Source of the DNA: an uncultured Desulfobacterales bacterium
GTDB lineage: Bacteria > Desulfobacterota > Desulfobacteria > Desulfobacterales > JAFDCJ01
DNA: 27,256 bases
Reading direction: 5' to 3'
Assembly: GCA_945787595.1 (NCBI GenBank)
Contig: CALZJV010000072.1
Location: 1 to 27,256, forward strand
Shown one piece after another: positions 7,276 to 14,672 of the stretch (its first letter is position 1; each line of letters opens with the position of its first letter). The notes below the pieces were generated by a model, which worked only from the letters and a program-made list of their open reading frames with translations, ran no database searches and was not told the origin of the DNA. Both the position numbers and the translations under genes were made by a program.

Positions 7276-8930
7276 GAAATATATTCCAGAGTAAAAACCA
7301 CTTCTGGAACCTGACCGCCCTGCTGATTTTCATTGCAGTCATTTATTTTTTAGTGTTTCCGGTCAGCAGGGTATTGCTCGGAAGCCTGCAGATCCGGGAA
7401 GGCGGCGCCTGGACCCTTGAACATTTCTCGTCCTTCATCAAATATCGCACCTACTGGAAAAGCCTGGCCAACAGTGTCGGCGTCAGCCTGACAGCCTCAG
7501 CCCTGACGATTGTTCTGGCGGTACCCCTGGCATTCATGGTCTCGCGCTGGAACATCCGGGGCAAACCCTTTATTATTGCGCTGAGCACCATCCCGCTCAT
7601 GCTGCCCAGCTTTATCAGTGCATTTGCCTGGATTATCCTGCTGGGCCGGACGGGAATCGCCACCGGCCTGCTGCAATCCCTGGGCATACCCTTTCAATCT
7701 ATCTACGGCTATAGCGGCGTTATCATGGTATTCACCGTGCAGTTTTACCCCTATGTTTTCCTGATGACCCTGTCCGGTTTCAACTCGGTTGACGAAAGTA
7801 TCGAAGAGGCCGGCCGCAGTCTTGGGACCGGACCGGTTAAAACGTTTATCAAGGTTTCGATGCCGCTGGTGTTGCCCGGCATACTTTCCGGGACCCTGCT
7901 GGTTTTCATGACGGCAGTCGAAAATTTCGGCGTGCCGATGGTCATCGGCGAGCAGAAGCCTTTTCTTGCGGTTCAGGCCTATGTTGAATTCACCTCCGAC
8001 ATCGGTCAGCATCCGGGGATGGCCTACGCGCTCAGTGTGGTCCTTATTCTGGTGACCATGACCTCCCTGATGGTCCAGCGCTATTATCTCCGGAAACGCA
8101 ATTTTATCCAGAGTGCCAAGGGGCGACCGCAAATCAAGGAATTGCGCGGCGGGGCCCGCCGCCTCGCCACCGGATACTGCTTTGCGGTGGTGACAGTGCC
8201 GCTGATTCCCTTCTTCGTCGCGCTGGTCATTTCATTTATGGAAATGCGGGGACCGGTAATCCATCCCAATTTCAGCCTGCAGAATTACAGCTATGCCTTT
8301 AGCCATATGGCCCGGCCGATTTTTAACAGTTATTTTCTGGCAACCGTGGCCACGATGGTATCCGTTGTGATCGGGGTGCCCGCCGGCTACATCCTCACCC
8401 GTCGCCGATCTATGATCGGCGATGGGCTAGATTTTGCGATTATGCTGCCGTTTACCATTGCCGGCACAGTGCTCGGTATTGCCTTGATTGTGATGTTTAA
8501 TACCGGATTTCTCGTGCTGACCGGCACCTGGATGATTCTGGCGCTGTCCTACACCATCCGGAAAATGCCGTTTATCGCGCGTTCCAGCTCATCCATTCTT
8601 TACCAGCTGGATCCCTCGATGGAAGAGGCCAGTATTTCGTTGGGGGTCAACCCCATGAAGACGTTTTTTAAAATTACTATCCGGTTGATGGCCGGTGGAA
8701 TCATCGCCGGTGCAATCCTGACCTGGGTCACGACCATCTCTGAGCTGAGCTCCACGATCGTCCTGCAAACCCCCGGCTGGTCGACGATGACAGTCGAGAT
8801 GTTCCAGGGCATTCTCTCCGATGACATGGGGATGGCCTCGGCCTTTGCCTCGATCCTGATCGTTTCTGCGATTGTTCCGCTTCTGATCATCATCGGACGC
8901 TTCAAGGAGGAAGGATCTTCGCTATTTTAG
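7272..8930 (+). CDS. ABC transporter permease, fused two-domain FbpB-like
   Basis: The start is GTG 7272, overlapping the ATPase stop as GTGA. The 552-residue protein has about 12 membrane segments in two repeated halves. Each half carries an EAA loop: EEAGRSLGTGPVKTFIKVSM near 180 and EEASISLGVNPMKTFFKITI near 455. These are the contacts for the ATPase dimer, so a single fused permease supplies both membrane halves, as in FbpB/SfuB and some 2-aminoethylphosphonate systems. Hydrophilic strand-crossing residues around 275-300 (RNFIQSAKGRPQIKELRGG) form the linker. There is no sign of decay. Substrate unknown. Confidence 0.95.
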   Translation: MRNIFQSKNHFWNLTALLIFIAVIYFLVFPVSRVLLGSLQIREGGAWTLEHFSSFIKYRTYWKSLANSVGVSLTASALTIVLAVPLAFMVSRWNIRGKPFIIALSTIPLMLPSFISAFAWIILLGRTGIATGLLQSLGIPFQSIYGYSGVIMVFTVQFYPYVFLMTLSGFNSVDESIEEAGRSLGTGPVKTFIKVSMPLVLPGILSGTLLVFMTAVENFGVPMVIGEQKPFLAVQAYVEFTSDIGQHPGMAYALSVVLILVTMTSLMVQRYYLRKRNFIQSAKGRPQIKELRGGARRLATGYCFAVVTVPLIPFFVALVISFMEMRGPVIHPNFSLQNYSYAFSHMARPIFNSYFLATVATMVSVVIGVPAGYILTRRRSMIGDGLDFAIMLPFTIAGTVLGIALIVMFNTGFLVLTGTWMILALSYTIRKMPFIARSSSSILYQLDPSMEEASISLGVNPMKTFFKITIRLMAGGIIAGAILTWVTTISELSSTIVLQTPGWSTMTVEMFQGILSDDMGMASAFASILIVSAIVPLLIIIGRFKEEGSSLF

Positions 8931-9081
8931 TGATAAATACACAGGGAGAAACAAGGCAAATTTCAAACCAGTTGCTTCGGAAATTTTATAAGACATAAAA
9001 ATCACAAATCTCAAGTATAATTAAGCACCAAATTTTCGTCATAGTTTTATTTTGAGTGGACCTCACAATTAGGGGGAATAA

Positions 9082-9786
9082 ATGGGTATCGAAGAAATTG
9101 GAAAACCGGGTTTTCGCTATAGAACAGATTTCAAGCGACCTGTGCCGCATCTGATTGAGTCGTATAAGGGACTGATAAATCAGACCGGATGTCTAACCGG
9201 CAATGTCGGGGATTGCCTGGGAAGGGCGGCCGCAATGGATTCGCGGGTCAAAGGACTTTCGCCAGGGATGAAGCTGGTGGGACCCGCTCTGACCGTTAAA
9301 GTTCCGCCGATTGATAATCTAATGATTCACAAAGCACTGACTTTGGTGAAACCCGGTGACGTAATGGTGATTGATGGTGGCGGTGATCACTCCTGGGCTT
9401 TGCTCGGATTTCTGATGGTGTCGACAGCCATTAAACTGGGGCTGGCAGGCATGATCGTAGACGGCTGCATTCGAGATGCGGCAGAGATCAAAACATCCGG
9501 GTTCCCAATTTTTGCGGCCGGTATCAATCCCAACGGTCCCATGAAAGAAGGTCCGGGTGAGATCAACTATCCCATCCAGTGCGGGGGACAAATTGTTCAT
9601 CCCGGTGATCTTATAGTTGCCGATGATGACGGCGTCGTCGTGGTACCCCGGGACCATGCGGTGGGTATCGTCGACAACGTCAAAGCGGTGATCGCCAGGG
9701 AAGAAAAAAGGCTGGCTGAAATTGAGGCCGGTGTAACGACCCGGCCCGGACTGGATGAAATGTTGCGGCAGAAGGGATTGAAATGA
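9082..9786 (+). CDS. RraA-family protein, HMG/CHA aldolase-like
   Basis: AGGGGGAATAA precedes the ATG. The 234 residues show the RraA/4-hydroxy-4-methyl-2-oxoglutarate aldolase fold: GPALTVK (67-73), PGDVMVIDGGG (91-101) and GMIVDGCIRD (123-132), whose Arg131-Asp132 pair corresponds to the substrate Arg and metal-binding Asp of the class II pyruvate aldolases. HPGDLIVADDDGVVVVP is the usual C-terminal signature. The likely reaction is Mg-dependent cleavage of a 4-hydroxy-2-oxo acid to pyruvate, or oxaloacetate decarboxylation. The family also includes RNase E inhibitors, but the metal pair and catabolic neighbours favour an enzyme. It lies 151 bases after the permease on the same strand. Confidence 0.85.
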   Translation: MGIEEIGKPGFRYRTDFKRPVPHLIESYKGLINQTGCLTGNVGDCLGRAAAMDSRVKGLSPGMKLVGPALTVKVPPIDNLMIHKALTLVKPGDVMVIDGGGDHSWALLGFLMVSTAIKLGLAGMIVDGCIRDAAEIKTSGFPIFAAGINPNGPMKEGPGEINYPIQCGGQIVHPGDLIVADDDGVVVVPRDHAVGIVDNVKAVIAREEKRLAEIEAGVTTRPGLDEMLRQKGLK

Positions 9787-9796
9787 ACTGGGAATT

Positions 9797-9866
9797 CGGA
9801 ATGCGGAATGCGGAATGCGGAATGCGAGTTGCGAGTTCTGGGTTGCGGGTTACGCGTTGCGGGTTT
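9797..9866. repeat. Ten-unit heptamer tract
   Basis: The 70 bases can be read as ten heptamers: CGGAATG four times, then CGAGTTG, CGAGTTC, TGGGTTG, CGGGTTA, CGCGTTG, CGGGTTT. It starts 10 bases after the RraA gene stop and ends before the leuCD remnant. Confidence 0.8.
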
Positions 9867-9952
9867 ATGGGCATATGGCAGAGCGCAATGACAAGCTGGC
9901 AATTCATGCAGCGAAATCCAACCGTTCAAGGGGCTGGGTTTCCAAGCAAGCA

Positions 9953-10533
9953 TTAGCTGTTTGTGTCGGGGAAGTCGCCGTTGCTGCGAATATAATCTAC
10001 CAGACCACCGGCCTCAAATATTTTAAGAATTATACCGCCGGGCGCGGAGGCTGTCACCGCAACGCTTTTCGTCAGAGTGTGGATGGTTATATTATTGCCT
10101 TGCGCCACAATTCGTAGTTTATCCTCATCGGTGATGCTGTCGGTAGCGGCTTCGATGGGCAGAAGACCGCCGTTAATGGCGTTGCGGTAAAAAGTCCGGG
10201 CAAAATATAGCCTTTTTCCGGGAGCAGTTGATGACCGATGCCTTCGCCTAAATCGAATAAAATGCAGTCGGTGTCATTGCAAAACCGGCGCATCGTATCA
10301 TGCCGCCGGGCGACTTTGTCGTTGGGACAGGGCACGTAAAGATCCAGGACCATGATGATTTTGGCCGGGTCCTGGAGCTTGCCTTTTTCCATTTGATGAA
10401 AAAGGTCGATGGCCAGTGGACCTGAACCGTCAGTGGCCATGGCCAAATCAATGGAGGCAACTACTGTCTCACCGGCGTATGACGCCCGCCCGCAATGGGA
10501 GCTGATTATTTTTTCAGCGATGGTTTGATTCAT
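9953..10533 (-). pseudogene. leuC'-'leuD deletion remnant (aconitase-family large/small subunits)
   Basis: From ATG 10533 the frame reads as the N-terminus of an isopropylmalate/homoaconitate dehydratase large subunit: SHCGRASYAGETVVASIDLA, then VPCPNDKVARRHDTMRRFC and LFDLGEGIGHQLLPEKGYI, about 115 codons. It then switches, within GGCTATATTTTGCCCGG near 10200, into another frame that reads YFARTFYRNAINGGLLPIEA and continues to ILKIFEAGGLVDYI, ending at TAA 9953-9955. This second part is the C-terminal half of the small subunit (LeuD). The Fe-S cluster cysteines of LeuC and the start of LeuD are gone. One out-of-frame deletion explains the structure. It is on the strand opposite to its neighbours. 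Confidence 0.85.
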
Positions 10534-10599
10534 GGTCTGAATGAGGTTACTCAGAGCCTTTAGTTTAAACTCTATTTTGACGTACTCTGGGTTGTGTTG

Positions 10600-10628
10600 T
10601 TGACAACTTTTATATAAGTCTTTATAAA
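10600..10628 (+). promoter_or_regulatory. Sigma70-type promoter of the M29/NicX-like gene
   Basis: TTGACA (10600-10605), a 17-base spacer and TATAAA (10623-10628) form a near-consensus promoter 58 bases before the ATG at 10687. It makes the downstream gene an independent transcription unit. Confidence 0.7.
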
Positions 10629-10686
10629 ATTACAACCTCATTTACGGAGAACACTGAAACTCTGAATCCCAGCACAAGGAGAATAT

Positions 10687-11655
10687 ATGAAAAGCATACT
10701 GATGGGCAAAGGCTCCAAAACTCTGGTCGAAGTTTGTGCAGCCGTTAAGCCCCGCGAAAATGTATTGATCGTGACGGATTTTATGATGATGACGATTGCA
10801 GAGTCAGTGGCTGCAGCCGCTTACCAGGCCGGGGCGGAGGTTATGATCGGCGCTATTTTGCCGCGCAGCGGGCACGGCCAGGAACCGCCGCCACCAATTG
10901 CCGAGGCCATGAAAAAAGCCGATGTCATATTTACGCCGGTTACTTATTCCATCACTCATACCCGGGCTGTCAAAGAAGCGTGTGAGGCCGGCAGTCGCAT
11001 TATTGCCATGACGGACTACCGGGAACATATGCTCATCAAAGGTGGTTTGGACGCAGATTTTTACGAGACCAGGGACATGTGCCTGAAATTCGCCCGGGCC
11101 TTTGAAAAGAGCAGCGAGGCGGTGCTGACCAGTACAGCTGGAACCCATTTGACGATGCGCAAAGAAGGCCGTCCGGGCAATGCGCTGTTTTGCATTGTCG
11201 AGCCGGGTCAAATGTCGCCGTCACCCAACGTGGAGGCCAATTTTTCACCCACCGAAGGAAGCGCTGAAGGGATTATTGTAGCAGATGCCAGCATCCCCTA
11301 CATCGACATCGGTGTTTTAAGTGAGCCGGTCACCGCCACCGTGGAACAAGGAATGATCACGGATATCAAAGGCGGACATCAGGCCAAAATACTGGCCGAC
11401 GACCTTAAAAGTCGCCATGATCCCCAGGTATATAACGTGGCCGAACTGGGGGTGGGGCTCAATCCGAAGTGCATCATGCAGGGCATTATGCTTGAGGACG
11501 AAGGCGTCTACGGCAGCGTGCATATCGGCATCGGCACCAACATAACCCTGGGTGGGCATGTAAAGGCCGCTATTCACTACGACCTTCTCATGTGGGAGGC
11601 GACCATTGAGTTGGACGGCAACGTCATTCTGGAAAAAGGTCAGGTGAGGCTTTAG
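10687..11655 (+). CDS. M29 aminopeptidase / 2,5-dihydroxypyridine dioxygenase (NicX)-like metalloprotein
   Basis: CACAAGGAGAATAT precedes the ATG. The 322-residue protein has the two-domain pattern of the M29/NicX superfamily: an N-terminal alpha/beta part (NVLIVTDFMMMTIAES) and a C-terminal metal domain with NVEANFSPTEGSAEG, NVAELGVGLNP and LEDEGVYGSVHIGIG. His244, His297 and Asp299 have the spacing (53 and 2 residues) I recall for the Fe ligands His265, His318 and Asp320 of NicX. Peptidase members use additional Glu/His ligands, and E253, E270 and H279 are candidates, so peptidase and dioxygenase activity cannot be separated here. Neighbouring RraA and PLP enzymes suggest a small-molecule substrate. 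It has its own strong promoter. Confidence 0.8.
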   Translation: MKSILMGKGSKTLVEVCAAVKPRENVLIVTDFMMMTIAESVAAAAYQAGAEVMIGAILPRSGHGQEPPPPIAEAMKKADVIFTPVTYSITHTRAVKEACEAGSRIIAMTDYREHMLIKGGLDADFYETRDMCLKFARAFEKSSEAVLTSTAGTHLTMRKEGRPGNALFCIVEPGQMSPSPNVEANFSPTEGSAEGIIVADASIPYIDIGVLSEPVTATVEQGMITDIKGGHQAKILADDLKSRHDPQVYNVAELGVGLNPKCIMQGIMLEDEGVYGSVHIGIGTNITLGGHVKAAIHYDLLMWEATIELDGNVILEKGQVRL

Positions 11656-11780
11656 ACTTTTACCGGTATTGCACTTGGAAAAAGTGGCCCCATCGGGGTA
11701 GTTATTTCAGCTCATTCCTTTGATACATATGCCTAAATTGCCTAAAGTTAAGGTATTCTGTCTATCTAAAATGATAGGAT

Positions 11781-11825
11781 TCCACAATTTTAGATCATTT
11801 TAGTCATTTTGAATTTTAGTTCATT
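11781..11825 (-). repeat. Dispersed repeat, inverted copy of 4487-4530
   Basis: The reverse complement begins AATGAACTAAAATTCAAA and reaches GTGGAATCCTATCATTTTA, matching the 4487 copy with a short extra stretch. It fills most of the gap before the threonine synthase-like gene. The remaining part of 11656-11845 shows only similar CCTAAAGT/TTTTAG words. Confidence 0.6.
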
Positions 11826-11845
11826 ATCTTTTATTGGAGCGGATC

Positions 11846-13063
11846 ATGAGCGAACACTATCTTGAATGCGTTGGCTGCGGCCGGGATTATCCCATGAGTA
11901 CGGTTAACACCAGGTGCCATCAGTGTGATGAACCCCTGGAAGTAAGATTCAACCTGGGCTCCATACCCCACAACTGGTTCCAAACTCAACGCACCGGTTT
12001 TTTTGCCCGGCGATACGCCCCCTTTTATCCTTATCTGGAACCCAATCCATTATTTTCCCTGGGAGAGGGCCAGACATCCTTGCTTCGTTCGGTTTTTACG
12101 GCAGACAAATTGGGTCTTCAAGAACTTTTTTTCAAAAACGAAACTCAGAATCCAACCTGGACGTTTAAGGATCGGGGGACGGCCTGCAGCGTCCAAAATG
12201 CTTTTGCCCTTGGATACCGGCGCTTCGGTACCCTTTCATCCGGCAACATGGGGGCGTCGGTTGCTGCATATGGCAGCAGAGCCGACATGGACACCTTCAT
12301 CATGTTAAAAGACAATGTACCGCAGGAGAAGATTGACGCCCTGACGATTTATGGTGCCAGGGCGTTTAAGGTATATGGTGATTACGGAGAGCTTTACGCC
12401 AGGCTGCTTGAAATCGGTAATCAGCAACAAATTTATTTTAGTCTCTCAGACGATCCCCTGCGGGTTGAAGGATACAAAAGTCTGGCATTCGAACTATTGG
12501 AGCAGATGGACGGTCAACTGCCGGATTATCTGGCGGTTCCGCTGGGTTCAGGTGGGCTTTGCCGTGGCATTCTCAAGGGGTTTGAAGAACTGAGAGACAG
12601 CGGGATTACGACGCAATTACCCGGATTTATCGGGGTTCAGGCTGTCGGGAATTCACCGACCGTTGATGCTTTTGAGAAGGGCGCCGACCGCATTGAACGC
12701 TTTCAAAATTCTTTGACGCTCGATCATGTGTTGGAAAATCCCTATCCACCCAGCGGCAATCAGGTATTGCGAAAATTGAGAGCAACCAATGGCCTTCTTC
12801 TGAAAGTCGACAATGAAGCCATTTTAAGGGCCATGCGGCTTTTGTCGCAAGAGGGAGTTTTCGCCCAGCCGGCTTCGGCCACAGCCCTGGCTGGGCTGAT
12901 GCAGGCCGTAAATAAAAAAATGATACCGGCCGGTTCCCGGGTGGTTGTCGTCGTGACCGGCAGCGGCTTAAAATATCCTCCGGTTTTAAAAGATTTTAAT
13001 TTCTCCCCGGTTTCCGTAGAACTCGATCAGCTGCCGCAGGCGCTTGAGGCAGTCCTGAAATAA
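11846..13063 (+). CDS. Threonine synthase-like PLP-dependent enzyme
   Basis: ATG 11846 is chosen because GGAG lies 7 bases ahead; an in-frame TTG at 11834 would add four residues. The 405-residue protein opens with a zinc-ribbon-like C8xxC11...C24xxC27, as in many threonine synthases. The PLP lysine is K108 in NPTWTFKDRG, followed by SSGNMGASVAAYGSRA (phosphate loop) and VPLGSGGLCRG. VTGSGLKYP near the end is typical of ThrC. The family converts O-phosphohomoserine to threonine, but related enzymes act on other hydroxyamino acids. Being placed beside RraA and M29/NicX-like genes, not with hom or thrB, it may be a catabolic paralogue. Confidence 0.85.
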   Translation: MSEHYLECVGCGRDYPMSTVNTRCHQCDEPLEVRFNLGSIPHNWFQTQRTGFFARRYAPFYPYLEPNPLFSLGEGQTSLLRSVFTADKLGLQELFFKNETQNPTWTFKDRGTACSVQNAFALGYRRFGTLSSGNMGASVAAYGSRADMDTFIMLKDNVPQEKIDALTIYGARAFKVYGDYGELYARLLEIGNQQQIYFSLSDDPLRVEGYKSLAFELLEQMDGQLPDYLAVPLGSGGLCRGILKGFEELRDSGITTQLPGFIGVQAVGNSPTVDAFEKGADRIERFQNSLTLDHVLENPYPPSGNQVLRKLRATNGLLLKVDNEAILRAMRLLSQEGVFAQPASATALAGLMQAVNKKMIPAGSRVVVVVTGSGLKYPPVLKDFNFSPVSVELDQLPQALEAVLK

Positions 13064-13386
13064 TGTAACTTCTCAATGCTTTCTTGGGATATGAAATTTT
13101 ATGGGTAAATTTTTCAGGGTTTTGTTCATTTACCCTTATTCACAAATCAAGATGCGACGATTTTTTCTTCTATAGATATAATTTGATTATGTCAAAAGCT
13201 TGGAATGTGGTTGTAGTGGTTGTAGTAGGGATAGCAGTTATCGCCCGCTATGCACTGAAAACTGGGATTGAGGATATCACATATTTTCATGGCCTACAAT
13301 AATTCCAGCTTTGTTGGAGCTATGGCTCCCTGGAAACCTGTCATTAGATGCATACGCCCGATGGTCGATCTCTTGTTCCGTTGATT
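13064..13386. other. 323-bp AT-rich intergenic region
   Basis: No secure gene. An ATG at 13189 opens a 37-codon frame encoding a single hydrophobic segment (MSKAWNVVVVVVVGIAVIAR) without a ribosome site; it is a doubtful small membrane peptide. GGAGC-TATG-GCTCC near 13316 is a short hairpin without a T-run. Confidence 0.4.
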
Positions 13387-13749
13387 CTATTGGGTTTCAA
13401 TTTCGATTGCAATACCCTCAACATCTGAGCAGGTGTAGCAGAAGATGTTATAAATTGGAACGAATCCATAAAGACTGTTGGTAACTGAGATATTTATCAA
13501 GGCATCTCCGCCATTTGCAAGGGCGTTATCTATTGCTTGTGTAACTGTTGAGTCTCCCCATGGTACGACCCCTAGTAAAAAAAACCGGCAGGCACGCCCT
13601 TTGACAAGTCCAATCTCTTTAAATGAATAGGAGGAAGTAAGAAGTGAACCAGGATTTGCTTGGCTTTTTATCACCATTCCCATATTACCAGTTGAAGAAC
13701 AACCTGCAATAAAGAATATCACCACCGACAAAATAATAGTCTTTTTCAT
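13387..13749 (-). CDS. Small lipoprotein, TRL-like family
   Basis: The 120-residue protein has a lipoprotein signal peptide ending FFIAGC, with acylated C17. AAGGAG stands 6 bases before the ATG. The mature part contains GRACRFFLLGVVPWGDSTV followed by AIDNALANGGDALINISVTN, the pattern of the TRL-like family (LGxxxxGDxxxxxA...gG...). It ends with a hydrophobic Cys-containing stretch (IYNIFCYTCSDVEGIAIEI). It probably sits at the inner or outer membrane facing the periplasm. Family function is not known. It is a lone gene in an AT-rich stretch. Confidence 0.8.
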   Translation of the reverse strand: MKKTIILSVVIFFIAGCSSTGNMGMVIKSQANPGSLLTSSYSFKEIGLVKGRACRFFLLGVVPWGDSTVTQAIDNALANGGDALINISVTNSLYGFVPIYNIFCYTCSDVEGIAIEIETQ

Positions 13750-13990
13750 AATAAACTCCTTCTTGCGGCATGGAAAATGCCCTTTTTTTAAGGTTTAGAA
13801 CGAAAATTGAGTGCAACTACGATATGTTATAACTAGCCTTCGGGACTTATGATTTTAAGGATAATCAAGGTTAGGTTAATTTCAAGATGGCACGGCCCTT
13901 TCGACAAACCGCAATCTGCACACCGTCTTCTATGCTGGTTTAAGGGGGCCTGTGTTATACATTGTAGTATTAAAATTGCATTGGTTAAAA

Positions 13991-14022
13991 TCAAATCGTA
14001 TCAAGGTGTGGATACGACTTGA
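13991..14022 (-). terminator. Stem-loop after the 14090 gene
   Basis: TCAAATCGTATC (13991-14002) pairs with GATACGACTTGA (14011-14022) at 11 of 12 positions around an 8-base loop. On the minus strand it follows the stop of the membrane protein gene by about 70 bases and is followed by TTTTAACC. The T-run is short, so a terminator is plausible but not certain. The rest of 13750-14089 shows no gene. Confidence 0.45.
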
Positions 14023-14089
14023 TCTGAAAATCAGCAAGTTGTGCAATAATTTGGTTTTTTGTGGTTTGGAGTAGTGCCAATTTCCTGTT

Positions 14090-14602
14090 TTATGAAGAAG
14101 ATAAAAAAGCGTCTTTTAGTTCTTCAGGAACAGCATTGTATTTGCACTCAAAGTCAATACAGCGGGCGCAACCTGCGGTATAAATCGATAAAGCCAAAAC
14201 GCCCCATGACAAAACATAAAGCAGCAATAGTTCCCATTGAAATGTCATCCAATAAATTGGGTAAAAGGTAATCGTCAATACGGCGATAGGAGTATAGGTG
14301 CGGATATATTTGGGTGGAGGGCCGTTTTTTTTCTTCCTAATTTTTGGCATCCACCTCCACCAGAGGCATTCAAGCCATTTGGTCTCTGCTTTATAATATG
14401 CACAGTGAGGGCATCTTTGCAAAACTATATGGATCATATGAGCGCCGATTATGCCAAGGTAAAGAAAAAGCCATATAAGACTGTCCGAATATCTGAAAAG
14501 GGCAATAAAGGCAATTGAAAAGGGAACAAGGGTTATTAATTTTTCATGTAAAAAATCAAAAAGTGTTGTTTTGGTTAACAAGCCATATTTTGAGCATATC
14601 AT
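14090..14602 (-). CDS. Membrane protein with paired cysteine motifs, unknown function
   Basis: AGGAGGAAAAT gives an excellent ribosome site. The 170 residues contain about four membrane segments (23-36, 41-60, 103-120, 124-142). Between segments 2 and 3 is a basic, Trp-rich loop with RCPHCAYYK (C64, C67) and C79. The tail has GCARCIDFECKYNAVPEELK (C145, C148, C153). Both Cys groups are on the same predicted side, so they could bind one metal ion or a cluster together. I do not recognise the family. It lies 70 bases after the cyclase gene on the same strand and may be co-transcribed. Confidence 0.75.
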   Translation of the reverse strand: MICSKYGLLTKTTLFDFLHEKLITLVPFSIAFIALFRYSDSLIWLFLYLGIIGAHMIHIVLQRCPHCAYYKAETKWLECLWWRWMPKIRKKKNGPPPKYIRTYTPIAVLTITFYPIYWMTFQWELLLLYVLSWGVLALSIYTAGCARCIDFECKYNAVPEELKDAFLSSS

Positions 14603-14672
14603 ATTTTCCTCCTGACTCCACCCTCCCTACCCAAAAGGCTTAAAAAGACCCATTTTTTTCCCTCAAGTTAGC

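Noticed and set aside
13189..13302. 37-codon hydrophobic peptide
   Set aside because: No ribosome site and a simple valine run; kept only as a remark in the intergenic entry.
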